Below, piece after piece: positions 34,478 through 43,588 of a stretch of 64,000 bases of DNA. The translations under genes were made by a program, and so were the position numbers. The number at the start of each line of letters is the position of its first letter. The stretch's first letter is position 1. Under the pieces are notes generated by a model. It saw only the letters and a program-made list of their open reading frames with translations, searched no databases and had not been told where the DNA came from. Source of the DNA: JAFAZI01 sp035501255 (GTDB taxonomy: Bacteria > Actinomycetota > Actinomycetes > JAFAQI01); NCBI GenBank assembly GCA_035501255.1, contig DATJWM010000060.1, positions 1-64,000 of the forward strand, read 5' to 3'.

Positions 34478-35179
34478 TTCCATCACCCAGAAGGCCTCGG
34501 CGAAGCGACCAGGTTCCCAGCCAGCGGCCGCCGCGTTGCCGCCGAGCCAACCGGCGAGCAGTTCGTGCAGCTTCCCGGGATCGGTGATCTGGCTCTTGTG
34601 CTCGAGTAGCGCGGCCTTCTTGCGCTCGAACTGGGCGGTGACGTCGACGTAGTGGTTGACCCGTTCGGAGGCGATGATCCAGGTCTCGGCCACCGCCCAT
34701 GCCTCAACATCGCCGAGGGATTCGGCAAATGCGAATGGGTTGCGGGCATCGGGATACATCGCGTCGAGCGTGGCCGCGCCGGCCGCCCGGTGGTCCGGAT
34801 GTGATGCCGGAAGCCGAGACCAGTGGCGTTCCGGCGACTGCGCCACGAGCCGCTGGGGCCGGACGTCGCGGATGATCCGGGCGAGGTCCCGCCGCAGGTC
34901 GAGTGTGGCCTCCACACGCCCGTCGGGGTATCCGAGGAACCGTACGTCGCCGACCCCGTTGACCTTCGCGGCCGCCCGTTGCTCGGCTTCGCGAATCCCG
35001 GCGATGGCGCTGCGCGGAACGTCGGGGTCGAATCCGCCCGCATCGCCGCTGGTCACGACGCAGTAAACGACCTCGATGCCCGCGTCGGTCCAGGTGGCGA
35101 CCGTGCCGCCGAGGCCGAAGTCGACGTCGTCCGGGTGCGCCATGACACACAGGGCGCGCTCGACCTCGGCGTCATCCAT
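34469..35179 (-). CDS. PIG-L family deacetylase
   Basis: The 236-residue product has the zinc-binding AHPDDVDFG block near the N-terminus and a later HPDHRAAG with the third ligand, typical of LmbE/PIG-L enzymes. Actinobacterial members include MshB (mycothiol synthesis) and Mca (mycothiol conjugate amidase), but this one is shorter and its substrate cannot be assigned. ATG 35179 is chosen; the frame stays open a further 60 bases upstream but that overlaps the region shared with pcrA. Its 3' end overlaps the palindrome array. Confidence 0.88.
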   Translation of the reverse strand: MDDAEVERALCVMAHPDDVDFGLGGTVATWTDAGIEVVYCVVTSGDAGGFDPDVPRSAIAGIREAEQRAAAKVNGVGDVRFLGYPDGRVEATLDLRRDLARIIRDVRPQRLVAQSPERHWSRLPASHPDHRAAGAATLDAMYPDARNPFAFAESLGDVEAWAVAETWIIASERVNHYVDVTAQFERKKAALLEHKSQITDPGKLHELLAGWLGGNAAAAGWEPGRFAEAFWVMETA

Positions 35180-35232
35180 CACGGCATCGACACTAGTGCG
35201 GCCTATCCGCACGTACGCTGACGAGCGCGCCC

Positions 35233-37494
35233 ATGACACTCTTCGACGACCGCTCCGATCCCGTCGCGACCGACGCGTTGCCCCCGCGATCGTCCACGCG
35301 GATCGACCCGCAGACCCTTCTCGAAGGGCTCAACCCTCAGCAGCGCGAGGCGGTGATCCACGCCGGACCGCCTCTGCTGATCGTCGCGGGTGCCGGATCC
35401 GGCAAGACGAGGGTCCTCGCCCACCGGATCGCGTGGCTGCTGGGCGAGCGCGGGGTTGCGCCCGGCGAGGTGCTCGCGATCACGTTCACCAACAAGGCCG
35501 CCGGCGAGATGAAGGAGCGGGTGGCTGCACTCGTCGGCAACCGGGCGCGGCTGATGTGGGTCTCGACCTTCCACTCCGCCTGCGTCCGGATCCTGCGCGC
35601 GCAAGCCAAGCGGCTGGGGTTCACCTCGACCTTTTCGATCTACGACGCCGACGACTCGCGCCGGCTCATGGCCTCGGTCTGCCGGGATCTCGACGTTGAC
35701 CCCAAACGCTTGTCGGCTCGGTCGGTCAGCGCGCAGGTGTCCAACCTCAAAAACGAGCTGATCGACTTCGAGACCGCCAAGAACAAGGCTGACAACCACC
35801 TCGAACGGATGGTCGCCGACGCCTACGGGCTCTACCAGGACCGGCTGCGCCGCGCCAACGCGCTCGACTTCGACGACCTGATCATGACCACCGTGTCGCT
35901 GCTGCAGCTCTTTCCCGACGTTGCCGAGCACTACCGCCGCCGATTCCGGCACGTGCTCGTCGACGAATACCAGGACACGAACCACGCCCAGTACGTCCTC
36001 ATCCGCGAGCTGGTCGGCACCGGTTCGGACGCGGGCGAGCTGTGCGTCGTCGGGGACGCGGACCAGTCGGTCTATGCGTTTCGCGGTGCAACGATCCGCA
36101 ACATCCTCGCGTTCGAAGAGGATTTTCCGGATGCGAAGGTCGTCCTGCTCGAGCAGAACTACCGCTCGACGCAGACCATCCTGAGCACGGCCAACGCGGT
36201 CATCGCGCGCAACCCCAACCGCAAGCCCAAGCGGCTGTGGTCGGAGGCGGGCGACGGTGAACGGATCCGCGGTTACGTCGCCGACAACGAGCACGACGAA
36301 GCCGCCTGGGTCGCCGGCGAGATCGACCGGCTCGCGGACGAGGAGGGGGTGCGGCCCTGCGACGTTGCCGTGTTCTACCGCACCAATGCTCAGAGCCGGG
36401 TGTTCGAGGAGGTCTTCATCCGCGTCGGCCTGCCGTACAAGGTGGTGGGTGGCGTCCGCTTCTACGAGCGGCGCGAGATTCGCGACGCGATCGCCTACCT
36501 GCGCGCCGTGGTCAACCCCGCCGACACCGTGTCGGTACGACGCATCCTCAACGTGCCCAAGCGCGGCATCGGCGACACCACCGAGTCGGCGATCGCGACC
36601 CTCGCCGAGCGGGACCGGATCTCCTTCGCCGAAGCTCTTCACCGGAGCGACGAGGTGAATCTCGCGACCCGGTCGCGCAGCGCGGTGGAAGGCTTCGTCA
36701 CCCTCCTCGACGCGTTGACCGCGATGGCCGAGGCGGCGCCGGGCGATGTGCTCGAAGCGGTGCTCGACCGAAGCGGCTATCTCGCGGAGCTTCGAGCCAG
36801 CGCCGACCCACAGGACGAGGGCCGGCTGGAGAACCTCGAGGAGTTCGTGTCGGTGGCCCGCGAGTTCGAGCAGAACCACCCGGAGGGCACGCTCAACGAC
36901 TTCCTCGAGCAGGTCGCGCTGATCGCGGACGCCGACCAGGTGCCGAGCCCGGACGGGTCCGATGGGGTGGTCACGCTCATGACCCTGCACACGGCGAAGG
37001 GGCTCGAGTTCCCGGTCGTCTTCCTCACCGGGATGGAGGACGGCGTTTTCCCGCACATGCGGTCGATGAGCAACGCCGCCGAGCTCGAGGAGGAGCGCCG
37101 GCTCGCCTACGTCGGGATCACCCGAGCCGAGAGGCGCCTCTACCTCAGTCGCGCCAACGTGCGCTCCGCGTGGGGGGCGCCGTCGTACAACCCGCCGTCA
37201 CGGTTTCTCGATGATGTGCCTGCGGAGCTCGTCGAGTGGAGCGGATCGACTCAGGTGTCAGCGTCGGAGGCGGCCATCACTCGGGCCAACCGCCGCGGGG
37301 CCTCGGCCGGCGTGGGATTGCGACCAATTCCGGCCCTCGCCGTCGGAGACCGGGTGACGCACGACGCGTTCGGCATGGGTCAGGTCGTCGCGTTGCGCGG
37401 CGTGGATTCCTCGGCAGAGGCCGACGTGTACTTCGGCGACGAGGTCGGTACCAAGCGCCTGCTGCTGCGCTACGCCCCGATCGTCAAGCTCTGA
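35233..37494 (+). CDS. pcrA: ATP-dependent DNA helicase UvrD/PcrA
   Basis: PcrA is a superfamily 1 3'-5' helicase for nucleotide excision repair and replication restart. The 753-residue product has the Q motif LNPQQREAV, Walker A VAGAGSGKTRVL, motif Ia TFTNKAAGEMKERV, motif II VDEYQDTNHAQ, VVGDADQSVYAFRGA, QNYRSTQTIL, and motif V/VI TLHTAKGLEFPVVF with YVGITRAERRLYLSR. The C-terminal Tudor-like region (GDRVTHDAFGMGQVV) matches the UvrD-PcrA RNA-polymerase-interaction domain. It is divergent from the PIG-L gene. Confidence 0.96.
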   Translation: MTLFDDRSDPVATDALPPRSSTRIDPQTLLEGLNPQQREAVIHAGPPLLIVAGAGSGKTRVLAHRIAWLLGERGVAPGEVLAITFTNKAAGEMKERVAALVGNRARLMWVSTFHSACVRILRAQAKRLGFTSTFSIYDADDSRRLMASVCRDLDVDPKRLSARSVSAQVSNLKNELIDFETAKNKADNHLERMVADAYGLYQDRLRRANALDFDDLIMTTVSLLQLFPDVAEHYRRRFRHVLVDEYQDTNHAQYVLIRELVGTGSDAGELCVVGDADQSVYAFRGATIRNILAFEEDFPDAKVVLLEQNYRSTQTILSTANAVIARNPNRKPKRLWSEAGDGERIRGYVADNEHDEAAWVAGEIDRLADEEGVRPCDVAVFYRTNAQSRVFEEVFIRVGLPYKVVGGVRFYERREIRDAIAYLRAVVNPADTVSVRRILNVPKRGIGDTTESAIATLAERDRISFAEALHRSDEVNLATRSRSAVEGFVTLLDALTAMAEAAPGDVLEAVLDRSGYLAELRASADPQDEGRLENLEEFVSVAREFEQNHPEGTLNDFLEQVALIADADQVPSPDGSDGVVTLMTLHTAKGLEFPVVFLTGMEDGVFPHMRSMSNAAELEEERRLAYVGITRAERRLYLSRANVRSAWGAPSYNPPSRFLDDVPAELVEWSGSTQVSASEAAITRANRRGASAGVGLRPIPALAVGDRVTHDAFGMGQVVALRGVDSSAEADVYFGDEVGTKRLLLRYAPIVKL

Positions 37495-37598
37495 GCCCCG
37501 TCGAACCGGCAACACGCATCGCCGCTCCTGAACGACCTCTCAGGATTGCGACGTGTACTGGATAGGCTGGCGATCCGACCGATCGGGAAGGGAATGTG

Positions 37599-38075
37599 AT
37601 GTCTGACGCCTCTGACGTCAGACCCAACGTGCGCTGGGCATGGCCGGTCACCCTTCCGATCTGCGTGCTCGGTCTTGCCGACGCGGTGTACCTCACGATC
37701 GCGCACTACAACACGCACGTGACGCTGGCCTGTTCCGATACCGGCCACGTCAACTGCCTGAAGGTCACCACCAGCTCGCAGTCGGAGATTTTCGGCCACA
37801 TCCCGGTGGCCTTGACCGGACTCATCTATTACGTCGTCATGTTCGCCTTGTGTACGCCGTGGGCGTGGAACGCCCGCAACGAGTGGATCCACCGCGCCCG
37901 ACTGGCCGGCGCGTTCGCCGGGATGGGCATGGTCGTCTACCTCGTCTTCGTGGAGGCGGTGCAGCTCAAGGCGATCTGCCTGTACTGCACGGGCGTGCAC
38001 ATCCTGACCTTCCTGCTGTTCCTGGCCATCCTCGCGGCGTACCTGTTGCGCCCGATCGACGTGAGCAAGAGCTGA
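37599..38075 (+). CDS. Vitamin K epoxide reductase (VKOR) family protein
   Basis: This 158-residue integral membrane protein should oxidise partner thioredoxin-fold proteins and pass electrons to quinone, the actinobacterial counterpart of DsbB. It has four or five hydrophobic segments. The loop cysteines C45 and C53 (ACSDTGHVNC) and the active-site CxxC at C127 and C130 (CLYCTG) are all present. ATG 37599 follows GGGAAGGG and is preferred to GTG 37596. Three DUF929 thioredoxin-fold genes follow immediately and are likely substrates or partners. Confidence 0.93.
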   Translation: MSDASDVRPNVRWAWPVTLPICVLGLADAVYLTIAHYNTHVTLACSDTGHVNCLKVTTSSQSEIFGHIPVALTGLIYYVVMFALCTPWAWNARNEWIHRARLAGAFAGMGMVVYLVFVEAVQLKAICLYCTGVHILTFLLFLAILAAYLLRPIDVSKS

Positions 38076-38082
38076 GGCTGCG

Positions 38083-38982
38083 GTGGGACGAGAGACGAAC
38101 AAGAGCCGCCGCCAGGCGAGCGCCGCGAGCGCGCGGGAGAAGGCCGCAGCCGCGCGGGCCGTGCAGGCGCAGTCCGAACGCCGCCGCCGGGCGATCGTGA
38201 TCCTGTCGAGCGTGCTCGTGCTCGCCGTCGTCGCAGCGGCGATCGCCGCGATCGCGATCAACAGCAAGTCCGCGCCCCAGCAGAACATCCGCGCCGTTGC
38301 GCCGGCGAGCGTGGTGTCCGACGTCTCCAGCGTGCCCACCGCGACGCTTGACGCGATCGGGCCGGGGGACACGAGTGCCGCGAGCGGGCCCCGCCCGGTG
38401 ACCGGGACGTTCATGACCAGTGGGGGCAAGCCGGAGCTGTTGTTCATCGGCGCGGAGTTCTGCCCGTACTGTGCAGCGGAGCGGTGGTCGATGGCGGTCG
38501 CGCTGTCCCGATTCGGCACCCTGTCCGGCGTGAAGCTGACCAAGTCGTCCTCGACCGACGTTGACCCCAACACCGCCACGCTGGACTTCCTCGACTCGAC
38601 GTACTCCAGCAAGTACCTCACCTTCACCCCGGTCGAGGCCCAGGACCGCAATCGCAAGATCCTCGAAAAGCCGACCACGGAGCAGGCCGCGCTCTGGCTG
38701 CACTACGCCGGCCAGCAGAGCTACCCCTTCCTCGACTTCGCCAACCGGTACGTCGTCACGAGCCCCACCTTCGACCCGGCGGTCCTCAAGGGCCTCACCC
38801 AGCAGCAGATCGCCTCTCGCCTTGCCGACCCCAACGACTCGGTGGCGAAAGCGGTCGACGGTTCCGCGAACGAGCTGACCGCCGCGATCTGCGGCACCAC
38901 CGGCAACCAACCGGCCAAGGTGTGCACCGACCCGGCGATCACCGCGATCAAGGCGAAACTTGATGCTGCCGCGACGGGCTGA
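38083..38982 (+). CDS. DUF929 thioredoxin-fold membrane protein, paralogue 1
   Basis: The 299-residue product (GTG 38083) has a basic, cytoplasmic N-terminus (GRETNKSRRQ), one membrane segment (about 38-58) and an extracytoplasmic domain of the DUF929 family. The redox motif is CPYC at C127/C130 within GAEFCPYCAAERWSM, as in DsbA-like folds. A second pair, C-x10-C, lies near the C-terminus (ICGTTGNQPAKVC). It sits 7 bp behind the VKOR gene and 23 bp before paralogue 2. A role in disulfide formation in exported proteins is inferred from the fold and the VKOR neighbour. Confidence 0.85.
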   Translation: MGRETNKSRRQASAASAREKAAAARAVQAQSERRRRAIVILSSVLVLAVVAAAIAAIAINSKSAPQQNIRAVAPASVVSDVSSVPTATLDAIGPGDTSAASGPRPVTGTFMTSGGKPELLFIGAEFCPYCAAERWSMAVALSRFGTLSGVKLTKSSSTDVDPNTATLDFLDSTYSSKYLTFTPVEAQDRNRKILEKPTTEQAALWLHYAGQQSYPFLDFANRYVVTSPTFDPAVLKGLTQQQIASRLADPNDSVAKAVDGSANELTAAICGTTGNQPAKVCTDPAITAIKAKLDAAATG

Positions 38983-39005
38983 GACGACGAGGGGCTGAGT
39001 CACCG

Positions 39006-39902
39006 ATGGGCCGAGAGACGAACAAGAGCCGCCGCGAGGCGCAGGCCGCGACCGCGCGAGAGAAGGCCGCCGCCGCCCGGGCGTTGCAAGCGCAGGCCGA
39101 TCGGCGGCGCCGCGCGATGGTGATCCTGGGCAGCGTCGTCGCGCTGGGTGTCGTGATCGTGGTCGTTGCGCTGGTCGCGATCAACAGCGGTGGGAGCAAG
39201 AAGGTCAGCGCCGGGACCCCGGCCGACCCGGCCGTGGTGGCGAAGGTCACCGGGGTCTCGACAGCGACGATCGACACAGTCGGAAGCGGATCAGCGAGCG
39301 CAGCATCGTCGTCGACGATCGGCACCATCAGCGATCCGCCGCTGACGTCCGCGAACAAGCCCGAGGTGTTGTACATCGGTGCGGAGTTCTGTCCCTTCTG
39401 CGCGGCCGAGCGTTGGTCGATCATCCAGGCCCTGTCGCGGTTCGGCACGTTCTCCGGGCTGAGTCAGATCACCTCCAGCGAGGAAAACCTCCCGACCTTC
39501 GACTTCGTCGATTCGAGCTACACGAGCAAATACCTCACGTTCACCCCACGAGAGGTGGAGGACCAGAACGGCAAGCAGCTTCAAAGCCTGACCGCAGCAC
39601 AGACCGCGTTGTGGAAGAAGTACTCGCCCAAGCAGTCCTTCCCGTTCCTGTACTTCGGCGGCGACTACGTCCAAAGCGGTGCGGGCTTCGACCCGCGGGT
39701 GCTGAGCGGCAAGACGCACACCGAGGTCGCGGACGCGCTCTCGGACCCCACGGCGGACACCACGAAGGGCATCGTGGGCGAGGCCAATGTCCTCACGGCC
39801 GCGGTGTGCGGGATGACCGGAAACCAGCCGGCGAACGTCTGCTCGAATTCGACGATCAGCGGACTGCACTCCCAGTTCCAGCCGTTCGAGGTCAGCTCAT
39901 AA
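39006..39902 (+). CDS. DUF929 thioredoxin-fold membrane protein, paralogue 2
   Basis: The 298-residue product (ATG 39006) has almost the same N-terminus as paralogue 1 (MGRETNKSRREAQAATAREK against MGRETNKSRRQASAASAREK) and the same topology. The redox motif is CPFC (C129/C132), with Phe in place of Tyr, and the C-terminal pair is VCGMTGNQPANVC. The remainder has diverged clearly, so this is a tandem duplication with separation of function possible. Its TAA stop overlaps the likely start of paralogue 3 (ATAA). Confidence 0.85.
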   Translation: MGRETNKSRREAQAATAREKAAAARALQAQADRRRRAMVILGSVVALGVVIVVVALVAINSGGSKKVSAGTPADPAVVAKVTGVSTATIDTVGSGSASAASSSTIGTISDPPLTSANKPEVLYIGAEFCPFCAAERWSIIQALSRFGTFSGLSQITSSEENLPTFDFVDSSYTSKYLTFTPREVEDQNGKQLQSLTAAQTALWKKYSPKQSFPFLYFGGDYVQSGAGFDPRVLSGKTHTEVADALSDPTADTTKGIVGEANVLTAAVCGMTGNQPANVCSNSTISGLHSQFQPFEVSS

Positions 39903-40768
39903 CCGAGGAACCGAGGCAGCGGGCCGCGCTGGAACGCCAGCGGCGGCGAGCTTTCGCGATTCTCATCGGTGTGGTTCTCGCCGTGGGCATCGGGGTCGCG
40001 GCCGTCGCCGGTCAGCTCAGCGGACACTCGCAGGCGGCGTCGACATTGCGCGGCTCGGCGGGTGGATCGGGAGGCAGCGCGGGTAGCACGGCGCCGGTTG
40101 CCGTCTCGACCACCGTCGCGCGCGCGATCGGTTCCGTGCCGTCCACCGTCATCGCCTCCGTTGGCCAAGGCGCGTCGGTCGTCGCGATGAAGTCGGTGAC
40201 CGGCCCGCCGATGACCACCGATGGCAAGCCGACGGTGCTGTTCGTCGGTGGCGAGTTCTGCCCGTACTGTGCGGCCGAGCGGTGGGCGATCTTCCAGGCC
40301 TTGTCACGCTTCGGAACGTTGTCCGGGGCGGGTGAGATCACCTCGAGCGAGGGAAGTGTCCCGACGTTCGAGTTCGCGCGGGCGACGTACCGGTCGCACT
40401 ACCTGTCATTCTCCGCGGTCGAGGTCGAGGACCAACAACACCAGCCGCTCGAAACGCTCTCGCCCCAACAGGAGCGGATCTTCACCCAGTACTCGCCCGA
40501 GCGAAGCTTCCCGTTCCTCGACGTGAACGGCTCGTTCGTCCAGTTGGGTGCCGGTTTCGACCCAGGGGTTCTGGTCGGAGACACTCACGAGCAGATCGCG
40601 GCGGCGCTTGCCGACCCGACAAGCCCACAGAGCCGTGGTGTCGTCGGGGAGGCCAATGTGCTGACCGCAGCGATCTGCGCGGCGACACTCGGCGCCCCGG
40701 CCGACGTGTGCAGCAACCCTGCCGTCGCGGCTCTCCGTGACTCGCTGACCGGCACCATCTCCGGCTGA
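39899..40768 (+). CDS. DUF929 thioredoxin-fold membrane protein, paralogue 3, start codon non-canonical
   Basis: The 289-residue product has a shortened basic N-terminus (TEEPRQRAALERQRRRAF), a membrane segment near 19-37, a Gly/Ser-rich linker, and the DUF929 domain with CPYC at C121/C124 and a C-terminal pair ICAATLGAPADVC. The homologous region begins at ATA 39899, which overlaps the stop of paralogue 2 (ATAA). Alternatives are GTG 39806, which would overlap the upstream gene by 97 bp, and GTG 39971, which would cut into the membrane segment. The frame is otherwise intact, so the gene is probably functional with an ATA start or carries a start-codon mutation. Confidence 0.8.
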   Translation: MTEEPRQRAALERQRRRAFAILIGVVLAVGIGVAAVAGQLSGHSQAASTLRGSAGGSGGSAGSTAPVAVSTTVARAIGSVPSTVIASVGQGASVVAMKSVTGPPMTTDGKPTVLFVGGEFCPYCAAERWAIFQALSRFGTLSGAGEITSSEGSVPTFEFARATYRSHYLSFSAVEVEDQQHQPLETLSPQQERIFTQYSPERSFPFLDVNGSFVQLGAGFDPGVLVGDTHEQIAAALADPTSPQSRGVVGEANVLTAAICAATLGAPADVCSNPAVAALRDSLTGTISG

Positions 40769-40840
40769 GCCCGGCATTCCTGCACCCACTATTCTCTCGA
40801 AGGCCGGCCTGGACGCAGGCCGCTTCCCTGGAGGTTCACC

Positions 40841-41242
40841 GTGCCGATCCGTGTTGTCGTCGCCAAGCCGGGGCTCGACGGTCATGACCGCGGCGCGAAG
40901 GTGGTCGCGCACGCCCTGCGTGACGCGGGCATGGAGGTCATCTACACCGGCCTGCACCAGACACCGGAACAGATCGTGGCGACCGCCATCCAAGAGGACG
41001 CCCAAGCGATCGGGCTCTCGGTGCTTTCCGGAGCCCATCTGAGCTTGTTCGCGCGGGTCCTCGAGTTGCTCTCCAAGCAAGACTCGCGCGACATCGTCGT
41101 GTTCGGGGGCGGGATCATCCCGGACGCGGACATCGGGCCGCTCAAGGAGATGGGGGTCGCGGAGATCTTCACCCCCGGGACCCCGACCTCCGTCATCGTC
41201 GAGTGGGTCAACTCCCACGTCGGTGTGCCGCACCCGGCGTAG
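40841..41242 (+). CDS. Cobalamin (B12)-binding domain protein
   Basis: The 133-residue product is a stand-alone B12-binding domain as found at the C-terminus of methylmalonyl-CoA mutase. It has the DxHxxG motif with H15 as lower axial ligand (PGLDGHDRGAKVV), SGAHL and GGGIIPDADI. It starts at GTG 40841 after a GGAGG site. Such small subunits pair with a separate catalytic mutase subunit, for example isobutyryl-CoA-type mutases; no large subunit is encoded here, so its partner lies elsewhere. Confidence 0.9.
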   Translation: MPIRVVVAKPGLDGHDRGAKVVAHALRDAGMEVIYTGLHQTPEQIVATAIQEDAQAIGLSVLSGAHLSLFARVLELLSKQDSRDIVVFGGGIIPDADIGPLKEMGVAEIFTPGTPTSVIVEWVNSHVGVPHPA

Positions 41243-41304
41243 CCCTCGCCTGCGACCCCAAGGTCCCTGCACGCCCGAAAATGCCGTCCCGGTACCGTGT
41301 CCAG

Positions 41305-41318
41305 GCTGACTGGTCAGC
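41305..41318. promoter_or_regulatory. Short inverted repeat upstream of sucC
   Basis: GCTGAC-TG-GTCAGC is a perfect 6-bp inverted repeat with a 2-bp centre, 54 bp before the sucC GTG. It could be an operator; nothing else supports this. Confidence 0.25.
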
Positions 41319-41372
41319 GCGTTCGGCGAGGTCCGGCGCCAGGCCCCGATGGCGATGAGGAGTGGTTGACGC

Positions 41373-42563
41373 GTGGACCTGTACGAGTGGCAGGCGAAGG
41401 AGTTGTTCGCCAAGTACGGCGTACCGACGACCAAGCAGGTCGTCGTGAGCGCACTCGACGAGGTCGCGGCTGCCGCTGACTCGCTCGGAGGCGGTCCGGT
41501 GATGGTCAAGGCCCAGGTCAAGGCCGGCGGCCGCGGCAAGGCCGGTGGGGTGAAGTTCGCGCCGACGACGGCCGACGCGGTCGAGAAGGCCGGTCCGATC
41601 CTGGGGATGGACATCAAGGGCCACACCGTGCGCACCCTGCTGATCTCCCAGGCCGCGGACATCGCCGAGGAGTACTACTTCTCCTTCCTGCTCGACCGGG
41701 CGAACCGCCGGTATCTCGCGATGTGCTCGGCCGAGGGCGGGATGGAGATCGAGGAGCTTGCGGTTGAGCGGCCCGAGGCGCTCGCCCGGGTCCCGGTCGA
41801 TCCGGTGGCCGGCGTCGACGCCGCCAAGGCGCTCGAGATCGCCACCGCCGGCAACATCCCGGAGGCGGTGCGGGAGAAGGCGGCGGCAGTGATCGAGCAG
41901 TTGTGGGCCGTCTTCACCGGCGAGGAGGCCACGCTGGTCGAGGTCAACCCGCTCGTGCGGACCCCGGATGAGGAGGTGCTGGCGCTCGACGGCAAGGTGA
42001 CGCTCGACGAGAACGCCGCCTTCCGCCACGAGGCCGTCCACGAGGGTTATCACGACATCTCTGCGACGGACCCGCTGGAGGTGCGGGCGAAGAAGCTCAA
42101 CCTCAACTACGTCAAGCTCGACGGCGAGGTCGGGATCATCGGTAACGGCGCCGGCCTGGTGATGTCGACCCTCGACGTCGTTGCCTACGCCGGAGAGGCG
42201 GCCGGCGGGGTCCGGCCGGCCAACTTCCTCGACATCGGTGGTGGCGCGTCGGCGGAGGTGATGGCCAACGGGCTCGACGTGATCCTCTCCGATCCTTCGG
42301 TCCGCTCGGTGTTCGTCAACGTCTTCGGCGGCATCACCTCCTGCGACGCGGTAGCGAACGGCATCGTGCAGGCGCTGGCGTTGCTCGCCGGCAAGGGCGA
42401 GGAGGTCACCAAGCCTCTCGTCGTACGGCTGGACGGGAACAACGCGGAGGAGGGGCGCCGGATCCTGACCGAGGCGAACCACCCGCTGGTCGAGCAGGTC
42501 GACACCATGGACGGCGCCGCCAAGCGCGCCGCGGAACTCGCGCACGCGGCAGGAGCGGCATAA
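41373..42563 (+). CDS. sucC: Succinyl-CoA synthetase (ADP-forming) beta subunit
   Basis: With SucD this enzyme converts succinyl-CoA to succinate in the TCA cycle with substrate-level ATP formation. The 396-residue product has the ATP-grasp domain with DLYEWQAKELFAKYGVP, VKAQVKAGGRGKAGG, FSFLLDRANRR, EVNPLVRTPD and the C-terminal FLDIGGGAS and FVNVFGGITSCDAVANGI. It starts at GTG 41373; sucD follows after 3 bp. Confidence 0.97.
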   Translation: MDLYEWQAKELFAKYGVPTTKQVVVSALDEVAAAADSLGGGPVMVKAQVKAGGRGKAGGVKFAPTTADAVEKAGPILGMDIKGHTVRTLLISQAADIAEEYYFSFLLDRANRRYLAMCSAEGGMEIEELAVERPEALARVPVDPVAGVDAAKALEIATAGNIPEAVREKAAAVIEQLWAVFTGEEATLVEVNPLVRTPDEEVLALDGKVTLDENAAFRHEAVHEGYHDISATDPLEVRAKKLNLNYVKLDGEVGIIGNGAGLVMSTLDVVAYAGEAAGGVRPANFLDIGGGASAEVMANGLDVILSDPSVRSVFVNVFGGITSCDAVANGIVQALALLAGKGEEVTKPLVVRLDGNNAEEGRRILTEANHPLVEQVDTMDGAAKRAAELAHAAGAA

Positions 42564-42566
42564 CCG

Positions 42567-43457
42567 ATGGCTATCTGGTTGACGAAGGACAGCAAGGTCA
42601 TCGTTCAGGGGATCACCGGATCCGAGGGCACCAAGCACACCCGGCGGATGGTCGCCGCGGGCACCAACGTCGTCGGTGGCGTGAACGCGCGCAAGGCCGG
42701 CACCGACGTCGACGGCATCCCGGTCTTCGCGACGGTGGCCGAGGCGATGGCCGAGACCGCAGCGGACGTGTCGGTCGGGTTCGTGCCGCCGGCGTTCACC
42801 CGGGACGCGGCGCTGGAGGCGATCGACGCCCAGATCCCACTGCTCGTGCTGATCACCGAGGGGGTGCCGGTCCAGGACACGGCGTACTTCTTCGCGTATT
42901 CCCAAGAGCGGGGCGCCTCCGGCGATGGCGCGGGCGCGACGCGGATCATCGGTCCGAACTGCCCGGGTCTGATCTCGCCCGGTCAGTCCAACGCCGGGAT
43001 CATCCCCTCCGACATCACCAAGGCCGGCCGGATCGGGTTGGTCTCGAAGTCGGGGACGTTGACCTACCAGATGATGTACGAGCTTCGCGACATCGGCTTC
43101 TCGACCTGCGTCGGCATCGGTGGCGACCCGGTCATCGGCACGACCCACATCGACTGCCTCGCGGCGTTCCAGGACGACCCGGAAACCGACGCGATCGTGA
43201 TGATCGGCGAGATCGGCGGCGACGCGGAGGAACGGGCCGCGGAGTTCATCAAGGCGAATGTCACCAAGCCCGTGGTGGGTTACGTCGCCGGCTTCACCGC
43301 GCCCGAGGGCAAGACGATGGGCCACGCGGGCGCGATCGTCTCGGGTTCTTCGGGAACGGCGGCCGCCAAGGCGGAGGCGCTCGAGGCGGTCGGCGTACGG
43401 GTCGGAAAGACGCCGAGCGCGACCGCCCGGCTGATGGCGGAGATCATCAACGGCTGA
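42567..43457 (+). CDS. sucD: Succinyl-CoA synthetase alpha subunit
   Basis: The alpha subunit binds CoA and carries the phosphorylated histidine. The 296-residue product has VIVQGITGSEGTKHT, INPR-like loop replaced by normal GGVNARKAG, GPNCPGLISP, and the active-site His in KTMGHAGAIVSG. Length and motifs are normal. It forms the sucCD operon with the upstream gene, in the usual actinobacterial position before the perM-purN-purH region. Confidence 0.97.
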   Translation: MAIWLTKDSKVIVQGITGSEGTKHTRRMVAAGTNVVGGVNARKAGTDVDGIPVFATVAEAMAETAADVSVGFVPPAFTRDAALEAIDAQIPLLVLITEGVPVQDTAYFFAYSQERGASGDGAGATRIIGPNCPGLISPGQSNAGIIPSDITKAGRIGLVSKSGTLTYQMMYELRDIGFSTCVGIGGDPVIGTTHIDCLAAFQDDPETDAIVMIGEIGGDAEERAAEFIKANVTKPVVGYVAGFTAPEGKTMGHAGAIVSGSSGTAAAKAEALEAVGVRVGKTPSATARLMAEIING

Positions 43458-43588
43458 TCGCCGGGAAGCACCGCTCGGCTGCCCGCGGCAGTAATTGGCG
43501 GGTAACGGCGTGTAACACCCGTCTCAATGGTTGTCTGCTGTCACGATCGCAGCGTGCGCCCCACCACCTTGCCCGTCCGCGCGCGGTC

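Noticed and set aside
35203..37056. About 617-codon open frame antisense to pcrA
   Set aside because: Shadow of the helicase gene, with no family features of its own.
41208..43325. About 705-codon open frame antisense to sucC and sucD
   Set aside because: Same GC-driven effect; the sense strand encodes both succinyl-CoA synthetase subunits with all motifs.
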